Source of the DNA: an uncultured Collinsella sp. | Lineage (GTDB): Bacteria > Actinomycetota > Coriobacteriia > Coriobacteriales > Coriobacteriaceae | DNA length: 5,456 nucleotides | NCBI GenBank assembly: GCA_902496775.1 | Contig: CABVCF010000111.1 | Location: forward strand, 1-5,456 | Reading direction: 5' to 3' | Shown here: positions 4,518-5,456 of the stretch, piece by piece | Layout of the letters: the number at the start of each line of letters is the position of its first letter | Position numbering within the stretch: position 1 is the stretch's first letter | The notes under the pieces: model-generated | What the model was told of the DNA's origin: nothing | Databases searched by the model: none | The model's input: the letters and a program-made list of their open reading frames with translations, nothing else | Program-made: the position numbers and the translations under genes

Positions 4518-5456
4518 ATGCCCGACGACCGTAACGATAACAATTCCCAGACTCCCCGGGACCCAAAGATCCCGGGGATGCCCGGAGGCAAGAAGCCCAC
4601 GCGTACGGGCTGGCTGTATTTTATTTTGGCTTGCGCGCTTCTGGGCTACGCCTTCTTTAACATGGGCTCCGGCTTTGCCAGCTCCAGCAATACCGTTAAG
4701 CTCGCGACGAGCGAGATGGTCAGCGCCATCAAGCAGGATCGCGTCGAAGATCTGACCTATACGGTTCAAGACGGAAGCGTGACGGGTCATTACTGGAAGA
4801 CGAAGAAGGACAAGGGCGATACGAGCGAGCTCAAGAGCTTCTCTTCGACCTATGTCGGCTCCGATTCGCTTGCCGAGCTCATGGCGGAGCACCCTGATAC
4901 CAAGTACATCGTCAACACCAACGATCCCGATTTTTGGGGCGACTTGGCGATGAGTGTGCTTCCGACGATCGCCCTTATCGCCATCATGTTCTACTTTATG
5001 CGCCAGATGATGGGCGCCAACAACAGGAACATGCAGTTTGGCAAGACCAACGCCAAGACCAACGAGGCCACACGCCCCAAGGTCAAGTTTGAAGACGTTG
5101 CAGGCGTGGACGAGGCAGTCGAGGAGCTCGAGGAGATCCGTGACTTTTTGAGCGATCCGGATCGCTATCGCAAATTGGGCGCCAAGATCCCGCGTGGTGT
5201 GTTGCTGGTTGGCCCTCCGGGCACCGGTAAAACGCTGCTGGCCAAGGCCGTTGCCGGCGAGGCGGGCGTGCCGTTCTTTAGCATCTCGGGTTCCGACTTT
5301 GTCGAGATGTTCGTAGGTGTCGGTGCCAGCCGTGTGCGTGACCTCTTTAAGGAGGCCAAGTCCCAGGCCCCGTCGATCATCTTCATCGATGAGATCGATG
5401 CCGTGGGACGTCAGCGCGGAGCTGGCTTGGGCGGCGGTCACGACGAGCGCGAGCAG
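4518..5456 (+). CDS. ftsH: ATP-dependent zinc metalloprotease FtsH, N-terminal part (cut by window end)
   Basis: FtsH is a hexameric membrane-anchored AAA+ protease that extracts and degrades misfolded membrane proteins and selected regulators. The first 313 residues are present, still open at the edge. Order: a polar N-terminal tail (1-30, proline- and glycine-rich), membrane helix 1 (about 32-49), an extracytoplasmic domain (50-142), membrane helix 2 (about 143-162), then the AAA+ module starting at VKFEDVAGVDEAVEEL (189-204). Walker A GPPGTGKT (232-239), the pore loop FVEMFVGVGASRVRDLF (261-277) and Walker B IIFIDEID (287-294) are intact. The zinc site HEXXH and protease domain lie beyond the window. 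The 30-residue tail before helix 1 is longer than in E. coli FtsH, where the helix starts almost at once. ATG 4518 is one base after the hpt stop; M21 (ATG 4578) is a less likely start. Confidence 0.97.
   Translation, partial: MPDDRNDNNSQTPRDPKIPGMPGGKKPTRTGWLYFILACALLGYAFFNMGSGFASSSNTVKLATSEMVSAIKQDRVEDLTYTVQDGSVTGHYWKTKKDKGDTSELKSFSSTYVGSDSLAELMAEHPDTKYIVNTNDPDFWGDLAMSVLPTIALIAIMFYFMRQMMGANNRNMQFGKTNAKTNEATRPKVKFEDVAGVDEAVEELEEIRDFLSDPDRYRKLGAKIPRGVLLVGPPGTGKTLLAKAVAGEAGVPFFSISGSDFVEMFVGVGASRVRDLFKEAKSQAPSIIFIDEIDAVGRQRGAGLGGGHDEREQ
4554..4577 (+). repeat. Perfect 8-bp hairpin inside the ftsH 5' coding region
   Basis: CCCCGGGA (4554-4561) and TCCCGGGG (4570-4577) flank an eight-base loop. 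It covers codons 13-20, within the polar N-terminal tail and 36 bases after the start. It could slow early elongation or mark a processing site in the hpt-ftsH mRNA, or be a codon-usage accident. Confidence 0.5.

Noticed and set aside
4392..5441. 349-codon minus-strand ORF across hpt and ftsH
   Set aside because: The plus strand encodes clear Hpt and FtsH motifs throughout; the minus frame shows no family pattern.

Overview
The window looks like chromosomal DNA of a moderately high-GC bacterium, most likely a gut actinobacterium of the class Coriobacteriia (Collinsella-like). I base this on the gene order tilS-hpt-ftsH, the protein character of TilS, Hpt and FtsH, and the mix of GC-rich housekeeping genes with AT-rich spacers. 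The lineage call is an inference and was not tested by a search.

Layout. Positions 1-70 are the 3' end of an unidentified plus-strand transcript, closed by a very strong intrinsic terminator (72-101). A minus-strand gene (167-634) encodes a 155-residue protein with a long polar, probably disordered N-terminal part and one C-terminal membrane helix; I do not recognise it. A 276-base AT-rich divergent spacer (635-910) separates it from an Hsp20 small heat-shock protein gene (911-1342, plus). That spacer carries a HAIR-like (HspR-type) inverted repeat, a short palindrome and a helically phased direct repeat. The hsp20 gene converges on a minus-strand YycJ/WalJ-type metallo-beta-lactamase-fold gene (1424-2233), and both share a long two-way terminator hairpin (1370-1415).

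The YycJ-like gene is divergent from tilS (2282-3820), with only 48 bases between the two starts. tilS is followed by a 147-base spacer with a 31-base dyad next to an extended -10 promoter, then hpt (3968-4516), and ftsH starting one base after the hpt stop (4518 to the window end, truncated by the edge).

How the genes fit together. tilS (tRNA-Ile2 lysidine synthesis), hpt (purine salvage) and ftsH (membrane AAA+ protease) form a well-known conserved bacterial cluster of translation fidelity, nucleotide salvage and membrane protein quality control. hsp20 adds a stress-holdase function nearby. I see no mobile element, CRISPR array or tRNA/rRNA gene, and no convincing new multi-gene system. The points most worth a second look are the hsp20 regulatory region, the unknown membrane protein, and the operator-like dyad before hpt-ftsH.
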